From: CAYJPV01 sp964372095
Lineage (GTDB): Bacteria > Acidobacteriota > Vicinamibacteria > Vicinamibacterales > JAKQTR01
Length of the DNA: 64,000 bases
Direction: 5' to 3'
NCBI GenBank assembly: GCA_964372095.1
Contig: CAYJPV010000026.1
Coordinates: 1-64,000 of the forward strand
The notes beneath the pieces are model-generated. The model did not search any database. It had not been told where the DNA came from and saw nothing but the letters and a program-made list of their open reading frames with translations. Of the stretch, positions 26,071 to 32,795 are shown piece after piece; position 1 is the first letter of the stretch, and each line of letters starts with the position of its first letter. The translations under genes and the position numbers were made by a program.

Positions 26071-27102
26071 TCACTCCAATCGCATTGGTCCCACGTAGAC
26101 GTGCGCCGGCCGGGCGAGCCGTGTCACAAACAGCATGACGCCGCGGATCCGCGCCAGGTCCATCTGGCGGCGCCCGGGCGCCCGCCGGACATCGTCAAGG
26201 TCAACGGTGACGCGATTCAGGCCGGGCACGATCGTCAGCGTGCGGTTGAAGCGGTCCGCGAAGCGGCGGTTGTGGCCCCGGTCGTGGATGCGGAGTTCGA
26301 GGTTCAGCGGCGCGTTCAGATCCGAGACGATCGTGAAGACGAGCCGCGTGCGGTTCCGCCAGTCCGGGCAGGGCTCGACGAGTTCCAGGCCGGAGTATCG
26401 TCCGGGTTTCAGATCGAGCCGCACCCATGGCCCGTTGCCATGCCCGGGGAGGGCAGGGGCCGGGCTCAGGGTGGCGCCGCGGGTCGAGACGAAGGGCTCC
26501 TGCCACCACGCCCCGTCGGCCGGGAATACGAGGGGAAACGCCCGGTTGCGGCCGGCATACGCGGCCGTCGTGAAGAGGAGTGGGCCGCCGGCTGCCAGCA
26601 GCGCCAGGGCGGCCACGACGGCAATGCCGGCGCGTCCGGACGCGGTGGTTGGAGCCGTGCCGGGGCGGCGCCAGGCCAGGTACAGGCTCCAGATCAGCAG
26701 GAAGGCCCCTGCGCCGGCGGCATCGCGGGCCAGGTCAATCAGTGACGCATCGCGCGACGGCAGGAACAGCTGAACCACTTCGGTTGCTGCGCCGGCGGCC
26801 ACTGCCACGCCGAACGCCACAGCCGACGTACGCCAGACACCGGCGAGATGGGCTTCCGAGGCGAGCAGGCTGCGGATGACCAGCGCGGCCAGACCGAAGA
26901 GCGGGGCGTGACCCGTGTCGAAGAACGTGTCCCAGAAACGGGTCTTGTCCGGTTCCTGACCGACGAAAAGGTAGGCAAACAGGCTGGCCAGGAACAGCAC
27001 GCGTGCTGTCACCCAGCCAGCCCGAACCGCGAATGTCCGCTTACCGGCGGCCAAACGAGAAGACCAGGCCGGCCGCGCCGCGGTACTGAGTGAACCACTC
27101 AT
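26071..27102 (-). CDS. VanZ-like membrane protein with C-terminal beta domain
   Basis: This protein of up to 343 residues has four N-terminal membrane helices of VanZ type (about 34-150; DTGHAPLFGLAALVI, AAGAATEVVQLFLPSRDASLIDLARDAAGA is the diagnostic segment) and a fifth helix near 163-180. A C-terminal globular beta domain (about 195-340) resembles a carbohydrate-binding sandwich (WVRLDLKPGRYSGLELVEPCPDW). The ATG at 27102 would overlap the preceding gene by 62 bp. A GTG at 27012, just before the first helix, would give 313 residues without overlap. VanZ relatives confer low-level glycopeptide tolerance, but most, like this one, have unknown roles. Confidence 0.72.
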   Translation of the reverse strand: MSGSLSTAARPAWSSRLAAGKRTFAVRAGWVTARVLFLASLFAYLFVGQEPDKTRFWDTFFDTGHAPLFGLAALVIRSLLASEAHLAGVWRTSAVAFGVAVAAGAATEVVQLFLPSRDASLIDLARDAAGAGAFLLIWSLYLAWRRPGTAPTTASGRAGIAVVAALALLAAGGPLLFTTAAYAGRNRAFPLVFPADGAWWQEPFVSTRGATLSPAPALPGHGNGPWVRLDLKPGRYSGLELVEPCPDWRNRTRLVFTIVSDLNAPLNLELRIHDRGHNRRFADRFNRTLTIVPGLNRVTVDLDDVRRAPGRRQMDLARIRGVMLFVTRLARPAHVYVGPMRLE

Positions 27103-27601
27103 TGCCGTCCTGGACGCTCCGATAGTCTGCCTGCAGCCGGAGTCCCACGTTGGAGCTGAGCATCACGTCCACGCCGACTCCGGGTTGAATGGTGAAGAAC
27201 TGATCGGACTCGCTCTCCGAGAGATTCGCGATGCTGAGGTCGGCGGTGACCTGCGTGCCTCCCGCCAGCACCTGGGCGAAGATCATCGCCCGGCTTCCCC
27301 GTGCCCCCAGGCGCACGCCGCCGAGCAGTGTGTGGACTTTCATGTCCAGGTCCACGCCGGACTCGGAGAACGTTTTGTAGTGGCCGCCGGCTTCTCCGAC
27401 GATGGCGAGCCAGGGAGTCAGGTAACCCGACAGGGAAGCCGCCCAGCCGACGGTGAACGTCTCGTCCAATTCGGCATCGTTCAGGGCGCTGTACGACAGC
27501 GACAGGTCCCCTTTCGGCGAGTCCTGCGCGGACGCCGAGGCGGCCATCGCCAGAACCAGTACGAGAATCGTGGCCACCGACACGAGGGTTTTCCGGGTCA
27601 T
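27041..27601 (-). CDS. Small outer-membrane beta-barrel protein
   Basis: This 186-residue protein has a signal peptide (TRKTLVSVATILVLVLAMAASASA, cleavage near SAQD). The mature chain reads as an eight-strand barrel of the OmpA/OmpX size class with alternating strands (DLSLSYSALND, FTVGWAASLSGYLTPWLAIVGEAGG, HTLLGGVRLGARG, GLRLQADYRS) and ends in the typical aromatic-containing FSFGRR. The ATG at 27601 has an AGGAGAA ribosome site. The -10 TATAAT (27644-27639) overlaps the stop codon of the upstream vapC gene. Probably a structural or adhesion-type barrel. Confidence 0.75.
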   Translation of the reverse strand: MTRKTLVSVATILVLVLAMAASASAQDSPKGDLSLSYSALNDAELDETFTVGWAASLSGYLTPWLAIVGEAGGHYKTFSESGVDLDMKVHTLLGGVRLGARGSRAMIFAQVLAGGTQVTADLSIANLSESESDQFFTIQPGVGVDVMLSSNVGLRLQADYRSVQDGNEWFTQYRGAAGLVFSFGRR

Positions 27602-27638
27602 GTCTGTTCTCCTGATGAGGGGGGAATGACTGCGGAGC

Positions 27639-27644
27639 ATTATA
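27639..27644 (-). promoter_or_regulatory. -10 TATAAT overlapping the vapC stop codon
   Basis: On the minus strand the TAA stop of vapC (27642-27640) is the centre of a perfect TATAAT. The leader to the barrel gene start at 27601 would be about 30 nt and carries AGGAGAA. Confidence 0.55.
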
Positions 27645-28029
27645 CCGCCGCGAACGCGTCGTGCGCGGCGGCGAGCTCGTGGTCAGCCGTCACGAGATCG
27701 GCGCCGAGAAACCCGGCCAGCCACAAGTAACTCGCATCGTACGGCGACAGCCCGGTGGCGTTCGCCAGCAGCACGACGTCCATCGGGTTGGGGTCGTGAT
27801 AGACGATGCCTCGACGCGGATCGAGCGCGAGACTCAGGGCGGTGATGATGTCGCGAACGCGACCGGGCTCGGCTCTGCACTTCTTCCGAGCCGCGCTCGC
27901 CAGTTCGTACCTGAGTAATGTGGGGGCGTGCAGCACAGCGCCGTTCAGCGCCTGCAGCCAGTGCTCGGCCTCGGGTTCGCCAAACGTCACGGACGCCAGC
28001 GCCGACGCGTCAACGACCACGCGTCTCAT
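27640..28029 (-). CDS. vapC: PIN-domain ribonuclease toxin (VapC)
   Basis: This 129-residue PIN domain has the four acidic residues of the active site in order: D in RRVVVDASAL, E in LLRYELASA, D in GLSPYDASYLWLA and D in ADLVTADHEL. VapC toxins cut RNA, often tRNA anticodon stems, when released from their antitoxin. The ATG at 28029 overlaps the antitoxin stop in an ATGA arrangement, so translation is coupled. A longer frame upstream is read-through of the antitoxin region. Confidence 0.88.
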   Translation of the reverse strand: MRRVVVDASALASVTFGEPEAEHWLQALNGAVLHAPTLLRYELASAARKKCRAEPGRVRDIITALSLALDPRRGIVYHDPNPMDVVLLANATGLSPYDASYLWLAGFLGADLVTADHELAAAHDAFAAV

Positions 28030-28259
28030 CGGCCGTCCCGGTCTTCCCGGATCCACTGCGTGGACTCGCTGGGCGTCCGCAGCCCGAGTTTCTGGATATC
28101 GTTCCACAGTTCAAGAGCCTTAAACGGCCTCTCGTTGGTGTGGCGCTCGATCATCGCCATCAACTCGCCTTGCATCGAGCGGTGATTTGCCTGCGCGCGC
28201 AAGCGCAGCGCTTCGACGATGTCGTCGGGAACGTCCTTGATCGAAATGTTGACGGGCAT
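28026..28259 (-). CDS. vapB: FitA/VapB-type ribbon-helix-helix antitoxin
   Basis: This 77-residue protein opens with PVNISIKDVPDDIVEALRLRAQANHRSMQGELMAMIERH, the standard ribbon-helix-helix of FitA-like antitoxins. The tail (about 45-77) would wrap the VapC partner. It is the first gene of the pair and would repress its own promoter as a dimer or tetramer. The ATG at 28259 follows a GGAG site; longer upstream reading to 28457 enters the end of the glycosyltransferase gene and is not supported. Confidence 0.86.
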   Translation of the reverse strand: MPVNISIKDVPDDIVEALRLRAQANHRSMQGELMAMIERHTNERPFKALELWNDIQKLGLRTPSESTQWIREDRDGR

Positions 28260-28308
28260 CTGAAATGGCTCCAGTATGGAGGCATAATGCATCTTGCCAA
28301 GCTGGCTG

Positions 28309-29040
28309 TCAATCGGCAGGGTGGGCGGGGTGGGCCAGACGTTTCGTCCCGAACCGGTGCGCCACGAGCACGCGTAGGGCATGCACGCCATCGCGCCACC
28401 GGATCTTTTTGCCAGCTGATTTCGACCGCGCCGTGAACGCAACCGGAAGCTCGACAATCCGGTGCCCGTGGAGCAGGACTTTCGCGGTGATCTCCGGCTC
28501 GATGTCGAACCGGTTGGCCTGCAGCTGCAGCGAACGTGCGACGTCGCTACGCATCACCTTGTAACAGGTTTCCATGTCGGTAATGGACGACCCGTACAGC
28601 AGATTGGTGGCGGCTGTCAGGACATGGTTGCCAACCACGGTCATCAACGGCGCGTCGGGCCGGCCATTCAGGAATCGCGACCCGTACACGACGGACGCGT
28701 CGCCGGCGAGGATAGGCGCCACGAGGTCTGCGAGTTCAGCCGGGTCGAGTTCGAGGTCCGCATCCTGGATGGCCACGATGTTGCCGCGGGCGTCGGCCAG
28801 GCCCCGGCGTATCGCCGCGCCCTTGCCCCCGTTCGGCGTCACGTGGATGATGCGCACGCGCGGGTCCTCGGGAATCGCCAGGAGCGCCTCGCGGGTGCCG
28901 TCGCTCGACCCGTCGTTCACGACGATCACCTCCCGCGCTGCGGGCAGGTCCACGGACAGGAGGCGGTGAATCACCGCGGCAACCGTGCCGGCTTCGTTGT
29001 AGACCGGCACGATGATCGACAGCAGCGAGGGGTCCGTCAT
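28309..29040 (-). CDS. Family 2 glycosyltransferase (dolichyl/polyprenyl-phosphate mannose synthase type)
   Basis: This 243-residue GT-A enzyme has LSIIVPVYNEAGTVAAVI at the N-terminus, VVNDGSSDGT for nucleotide binding, the metal-binding DADLELDP and the acceptor region GSRFLNGRPD. The DMETCYKVMR and NRFDIEPEITAKVLLHG motifs are typical of DPM1-like and undecaprenyl-phosphate glycosyltransferases. There is no C-terminal membrane anchor, so it would work at the cytoplasmic face as a soluble or peripheral enzyme. It would transfer a sugar from a nucleotide donor to a polyprenyl phosphate for later export. It is divergent from the SLC13 gene. Confidence 0.88.
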   Translation of the reverse strand: MTDPSLLSIIVPVYNEAGTVAAVIHRLLSVDLPAAREVIVVNDGSSDGTREALLAIPEDPRVRIIHVTPNGGKGAAIRRGLADARGNIVAIQDADLELDPAELADLVAPILAGDASVVYGSRFLNGRPDAPLMTVVGNHVLTAATNLLYGSSITDMETCYKVMRSDVARSLQLQANRFDIEPEITAKVLLHGHRIVELPVAFTARSKSAGKKIRWRDGVHALRVLVAHRFGTKRLAHPAHPAD

Positions 29041-29136
29041 GAGTGAAACCATTGTCGCACGGTGCCGCACGGCGTGCTTCGGACTATGATGGCCGGGGTT
29101 CGGCGCCAGAGTCCGCGGTGTCAGGGAGGGGCTGCG

Positions 29137-30522
29137 ATGAAACGACGCACGGTTGGTGTGCTGGCAGGGCTGCTGCTCGGCGGGCTCGTCTGGTTCTGGC
29201 CCGCGGTAGGGAGCCTCGATCCCCTCGGACAGCGCGCGCTGGCCATCATCGTAGGAGGCGTCGTCTTCTGGGCCACCGACGTCATGAACGCCGGCATCAC
29301 CGCGATGATGGTGCTCGGCCTCATGCTGGTGGCCGGCGTGCCTGGCTCGGTGGCGTTGTCGGGATTTGCCTCGTCCGCATTCTGGATCCTGGTGTCGGTG
29401 CTGTTCTTCGGCTATGCCATGGACAAGACGGGGCTGGCCCGTCGCATCGCGTACCGCATCCTGCTGGTGTTCCCGCCCACGTACGCGGGCATCCTGTTCG
29501 CCTTCCTGACGATTGGATTCGTCCTCACGCTGGGCATTCCGTCGATGACGGTGCGGACCGCGATCCTGATGCCGATTGCCTGGGCGCTGGTGCAGGCCCT
29601 CGGCCTGGCTCTGCCCGGGCGCGGTTCGGCCCTCATCATCCTCAGCACCTTCGAGATGGCCGTGCTGCCCGGCTGCGCCCTGCTGACCGGCGCGCTCTGG
29701 GGCCCCTACCTCACGGGGCTCTTCGCGAATCAGAACATCCCGCTCAGCTGGATCGAGTACGCCCGCGTCATGTTCGTGCCGACCATGATCTGGTGCGTGC
29801 TGGTGCTGGTGGGCAATCTGCTGGCGTTGAGGCCGGAGGGGCAACTCGGCGTCACACGCACGCTCGTGTCGACCGAGCTGGCGAAACTGGGCGCCATGAG
29901 CCGCGCCGAACGCCTCACAGCCTCGGTCGTGGCGATCGCCATCCTGGCCTGGGCGACCCAGCCGTGGCACCGCGTGCCGCCCGAAGCCATCGGCATGCTG
30001 GCCTTGACGGCACTCTTTGCCGGGGGCGTCATCACCGCACCCGAGATCGGCACGGGCATTCCGTGGCATCTGGCGCTGTTTGTCGGCGGCATGCTGAGCG
30101 TGAGCACGATCATCACGACGTACAAGATCAGCGGATGGATGGCCGGGTTCATCGTGCCCGCCGTGGCGCCTGCGGCCGGACAGCCGGTGTTCCTCGTCAC
30201 GGTCATTGCGATCGGCGTGATGGCCATGCGGTTCGTGGATCCGGTAGGGTTCATCACGATCGCGGCCTTCTTCCTCGCGCTGGCCGGTGTGACGCCCACC
30301 TGGGGTATTCCGCCGCTCGTACTGGCCGGGGTCGTCCTGCTGCCGCTGCACCCGTTCTGGTTCAACTACCAGAACATCTGGATTGTCATGACGGAAGGCA
30401 TCACCAAGAAGCAGGCGTACGCCGACGCCGACCGCATCCGGCTGGCGTCGGTGTACGCGCTGGCGACGGTTGTCGCGCTCTGGATCGCCGTCGGCTACTG
30501 GCAGCTCACCGGCATCATCTAA
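29137..30522 (+). CDS. SLC13/DASS-family anion transporter
   Basis: This 461-residue protein has about twelve membrane helices. The family signatures are PLGQRALAIIVGGVVFWATDVMNAGITAMMVLGL early on, GIPSMTVRTAILMPIAW (hairpin substrate motif), GIPWHLALFVGGMLSVSTIIT and MRFVDPVGFITIAAFF. Members carry dicarboxylates, citrate or sulfate with sodium. The GGGAGGGG ribosome site at 29124-29131 sets the start. A TATGAT at 29085-29090 is a likely -10. No metabolic partner gene is adjacent, so substrate is open. Confidence 0.86.
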   Translation: MKRRTVGVLAGLLLGGLVWFWPAVGSLDPLGQRALAIIVGGVVFWATDVMNAGITAMMVLGLMLVAGVPGSVALSGFASSAFWILVSVLFFGYAMDKTGLARRIAYRILLVFPPTYAGILFAFLTIGFVLTLGIPSMTVRTAILMPIAWALVQALGLALPGRGSALIILSTFEMAVLPGCALLTGALWGPYLTGLFANQNIPLSWIEYARVMFVPTMIWCVLVLVGNLLALRPEGQLGVTRTLVSTELAKLGAMSRAERLTASVVAIAILAWATQPWHRVPPEAIGMLALTALFAGGVITAPEIGTGIPWHLALFVGGMLSVSTIITTYKISGWMAGFIVPAVAPAAGQPVFLVTVIAIGVMAMRFVDPVGFITIAAFFLALAGVTPTWGIPPLVLAGVVLLPLHPFWFNYQNIWIVMTEGITKKQAYADADRIRLASVYALATVVALWIAVGYWQLTGII

Positions 30523-30534
30523 CCCATTCTGAAG

Positions 30535-30558
30535 CCGCGAGAACGGGTCTTGAAACCG
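30535..30558. repeat. Dispersed repeat CCGCGAGAACGGGT..., copy 1
   Basis: This 24-bp segment between two convergent stop codons matches 39230-39253 at 21 of 24 positions (CCGCGAGAACGGGT then GAAACCG). Its flanks differ from those of the other copy. Confidence 0.7.
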
Positions 30559-30565
30559 CGTGTCG

Positions 30566-31183
30566 CTATTTCGTGCCCGCGTTTGTCCCGCCGTACGCCG
30601 CTTCGATGACCTGCGGGTTGTCGGGGCGGCCGGGTGCCGGATCCGGAATCGCATGGCGCACCGGCGGGATGTGGCGCAAGTACGTAATCACCGCATGGAT
30701 GTCTTCGTCCGTCCAGCTGGCCGTAATCGGCCACGGCATGGCGCCGTGAGACATGGCCCAGCCGCCAGGCGTGCCGCCGCGGACGCCGCCGCGCAGCGCG
30801 TTCTTCAGTTCCGCGTCCGTCCGCCTGCCGATGCCGGTCTCGGGGTCCGGCGTGAGATTGCGGCTGACGACAGTCCCGTGGCTGGTCGTGACGAACCGCA
30901 TGCCTCCGGCCAGGTACATCGACGGCCCGGCGTTCTCGGGGCCCGGCGTGGCGTGACAGCCGGCGCAGTCCGACGTCAGCACGATGTACCGGCCCCGCTC
31001 CGCGATGGCGCGCGTGGCGGGATCGGTGATGCCGTCGAGGCTGGGCAACGCGTCGAGCTGCATCTTTGCGAAGGTCTCGGGAGCGGCCAGCGTGAACGGC
31101 GGGATCAGATACAGGAATGCCACGAACCCCGCCACGGCCAGAATGCCGACCACCAGGGCGGTCCGTTTCAGAATCCGTTTCAT
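30566..31183 (-). CDS. Membrane-anchored monohaem c-type cytochrome
   Basis: This 205-residue protein has an N-terminal uncleaved anchor (TALVVGILAVAGFVAFLYLIPPF) and one CAGCH haem site with a later methionine-rich axial-ligand region (GWAMSHGAMPWP). The segment SRNLTPDPETGIGRRTDAELKNALRGG-IHAVITYLRHIPPVRH parallels the third haem domain of the upstream protein, so the two genes share a duplicated domain. Its ATG overlaps the upstream stop (TAATG), which indicates translational coupling. It would carry electrons in the periplasm, probably to or from the triheme partner. Confidence 0.88.
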   Translation of the reverse strand: MKRILKRTALVVGILAVAGFVAFLYLIPPFTLAAPETFAKMQLDALPSLDGITDPATRAIAERGRYIVLTSDCAGCHATPGPENAGPSMYLAGGMRFVTTSHGTVVSRNLTPDPETGIGRRTDAELKNALRGGVRGGTPGGWAMSHGAMPWPITASWTDEDIHAVITYLRHIPPVRHAIPDPAPGRPDNPQVIEAAYGGTNAGTK

Positions 31184-32490
31184 TATCGGGCCTCCTGCTT
31201 CGGCGAGCCGTCCGCGGCTTCGCGGGCTCCCGCATTGCCCGCATAGAACAGCATCGGGTCGTCGGCACCCAGGATCAGCATGCGGAACTTGTCCGTGAGA
31301 TACGTGAACACGCCCGGGGTCACACGCGGCGGAATCCGGTTCCTGACCGGCGGGATCGTCCGGAGGTAGGCCACGATCGCCCGCTGGTCGTCCGACGTGA
31401 GGTGTGCCCAGGCGGTCCAGCCCATCGGGAACGGCAGCATGCGCGAACCGTCGCGACGGATACCATGCGTGATCGTCTTCCGCAGTTCTTCGTCGGTGTA
31501 CGCGCCAATCCCGGTGTCCCTGTCCGACGTGAGGTTGGCGGTGACTACCGTGTCCCACACCGACAGTTTCATGCGCAGGCCGCCTGCAAACTTCAGATCG
31601 GGCAGGATCTTGCCGCCGGCGTCGTGTGGTGAGTGGCAGTGGGCGCAGGCCTCGGCCAGATGCCGGCCCCGCTCGACGGGGTTACTCGCACGTTCGGCGT
31701 CTTCGGCCGCGTAGTGCGCCGTGACCTCGTCAGCCGTCATCTCCCACACGGGTTTGCGGGCAAGCGACTGGATGTAGTTCACCAGGTGCCAGATCTCGTT
31801 GTCGGGGACCACGTCGGCCAGGGCCGGCATCGGCGTGCCGTCGATGCCCGTCTTGAGTCGCATGGCGATGTCGCGCGGCGACGAGCCCCCCTTGAAGGTC
31901 CAGGGTTCGGTGAGGTGCGCCGGCTCCAGGCGCTGGCCCCAGTCGTCCTGGAAGTCCGGGATCGCCGCGGTCGAGGCCTGCCCGGCTTCGCCGTGGCAGG
32001 TCGAGCACTGGAGCGAGGCGTACAACTGGCGGCCGGCTTCGATGCTCGCCGGGGATGAAGGAACCGGGTCTCCAAGAGTGACAGGCGCCGGAGGCGCGGC
32101 CTCAAAGCGCGCCGACAGGCCCTTGATGTACGAGACCACCGCCTTCCGCTCGGCCTCCGTCATCAGGTCTTCCCAGCCGATCATCGCGGTGCCGGGCACG
32201 CCGTCGGTCACGACGCGCAGCAGGTCGTCATCCGTGGGCACGCTGCCGGTCAGCGTCGACCGGAACTTGTACACCGCGGTGGTGAGGTCGCGCGGCCGGA
32301 CGGCAAGCAGGCTCGCCGCGGCTCCGTCGCCTTTGCCCGTGGTACCGTGACACGTCGCGCAGCGCGCCGTGTAGAGTTGCTGCCCGGTGGGGGCGGCGCC
32401 CGGCTGTGCCTGACCAACCACCGCGACGATGGCGGAGAGGGCGGTCAGGCAGAGTACGGCGACACCACGTCGGATCGCTGCTGGGGGCAT
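31183..32490 (-). CDS. Triheme c-type cytochrome
   Basis: This 435-residue exported protein has three CxxCH sites: CATCH (about residue 44), CSTCH (about 164) and CAHCH (about 286), each within its own class I cytochrome domain. Domain 1 is followed by PGTAMIGWEDLMTE, domain 2 by GTPMPALADVVPDNEIWHLVNYI and domain 3 by FPMGWTAWAHLTSDDQRAIVAYL, with candidate distal methionine ligands. Multidomain cytochromes of this kind act as the electron-transfer subunit of periplasmic dehydrogenases, but no dehydrogenase is adjacent. GGGAG lies before the start. The C-terminal residues (SPKQEAR) are not haem-related. Confidence 0.88.
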   Translation of the reverse strand: MPPAAIRRGVAVLCLTALSAIVAVVGQAQPGAAPTGQQLYTARCATCHGTTGKGDGAAASLLAVRPRDLTTAVYKFRSTLTGSVPTDDDLLRVVTDGVPGTAMIGWEDLMTEAERKAVVSYIKGLSARFEAAPPAPVTLGDPVPSSPASIEAGRQLYASLQCSTCHGEAGQASTAAIPDFQDDWGQRLEPAHLTEPWTFKGGSSPRDIAMRLKTGIDGTPMPALADVVPDNEIWHLVNYIQSLARKPVWEMTADEVTAHYAAEDAERASNPVERGRHLAEACAHCHSPHDAGGKILPDLKFAGGLRMKLSVWDTVVTANLTSDRDTGIGAYTDEELRKTITHGIRRDGSRMLPFPMGWTAWAHLTSDDQRAIVAYLRTIPPVRNRIPPRVTPGVFTYLTDKFRMLILGADDPMLFYAGNAGAREAADGSPKQEAR

Positions 32491-32535
32491 GCAGTTTTCT
32501 CCCGTGTAATGGAACGTGACTGTTGCGAGCCATCA

Positions 32536-32541
32536 AGTATA
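32536..32541 (-). promoter_or_regulatory. -10 hexamer TATACT for the cytochrome operon
   Basis: On the minus strand TATACT lies 45 nt before the ATG at 32490. The A-family repeat block starts 4 bp upstream of it, so the spacer and the -35 region are repeat units. Confidence 0.55.
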
Positions 32542-32545
32542 GCGC

Positions 32546-32607
32546 AGGGGCAAGGGACAAGGGACAAGGGACAAGGGACAAGGGACAGGGGACAGGGGAC
32601 AGAAGCA
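32546..32607. repeat. A-family heptamer array running into D-family words
   Basis: CAAGGGA repeated about five times in perfect heptamer phase (32550-32584) is followed by CAGGGGA units and then GAAGCAGGAA. It lies directly upstream of the cytochrome operon promoter. Confidence 0.92.
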
Positions 32608-32639
32608 GGAACCAAGGCGCAGGTACGCAGCCCCGGGGA

Positions 32640-32661
32640 CCCCGGACCTGAAGGTCCGGGG
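32640..32661. repeat. Palindromic dispersed repeat (PAL family)
   Basis: Half-stem CCCCGGACCT (32640-32649) pairs perfectly with AGGTCCGGGG (32652-32661) around GA, followed by CTACGT. The element recurs inverted at 36776-36801 and in a diverged form at 8520-8544. Confidence 0.8.
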
Positions 32662-32680
32662 CTACGTGCGTGCCCTGCCT

Positions 32681-32713
32681 TCCCCAATCCCCAACCCCCA
32701 ATCCCCAATCCCC
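32681..32713. repeat. G-family heptamer array, reverse orientation (CCCCAAT)
   Basis: Four to five tandem CCCCAAT/CCCCAAC words end 4 bp before the -35 of the M14 peptidase promoter. Confidence 0.85.
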
Positions 32714-32717
32714 TCCG

Positions 32718-32747
32718 TTGGACGCCAGCGCCCAAACGGGTTATGGT
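32718..32747 (+). promoter_or_regulatory. Promoter TTGGAC-N18-TATGGT for the M14 peptidase gene
   Basis: TTGGAC at 32718-32723 and TATGGT at 32742-32747 are separated by 18 bp. The leader to the ATG at 32796 is about 40 nt and holds an ACGGAGGA ribosome site. Confidence 0.55.
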
Positions 32748-32795
32748 ATGCGCGGTTTGGAAGGCTCTCGACGCTGACGTTTCACGGAGGATCAG

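Noticed and set aside
28309..30654. A 781-codon minus-strand frame suggesting a longer glycosyltransferase.
   Set aside because: Only the last 243 codons encode the GT2 domain. The rest is antisense to the SLC13 gene, which has a good ribosome site and family motifs.
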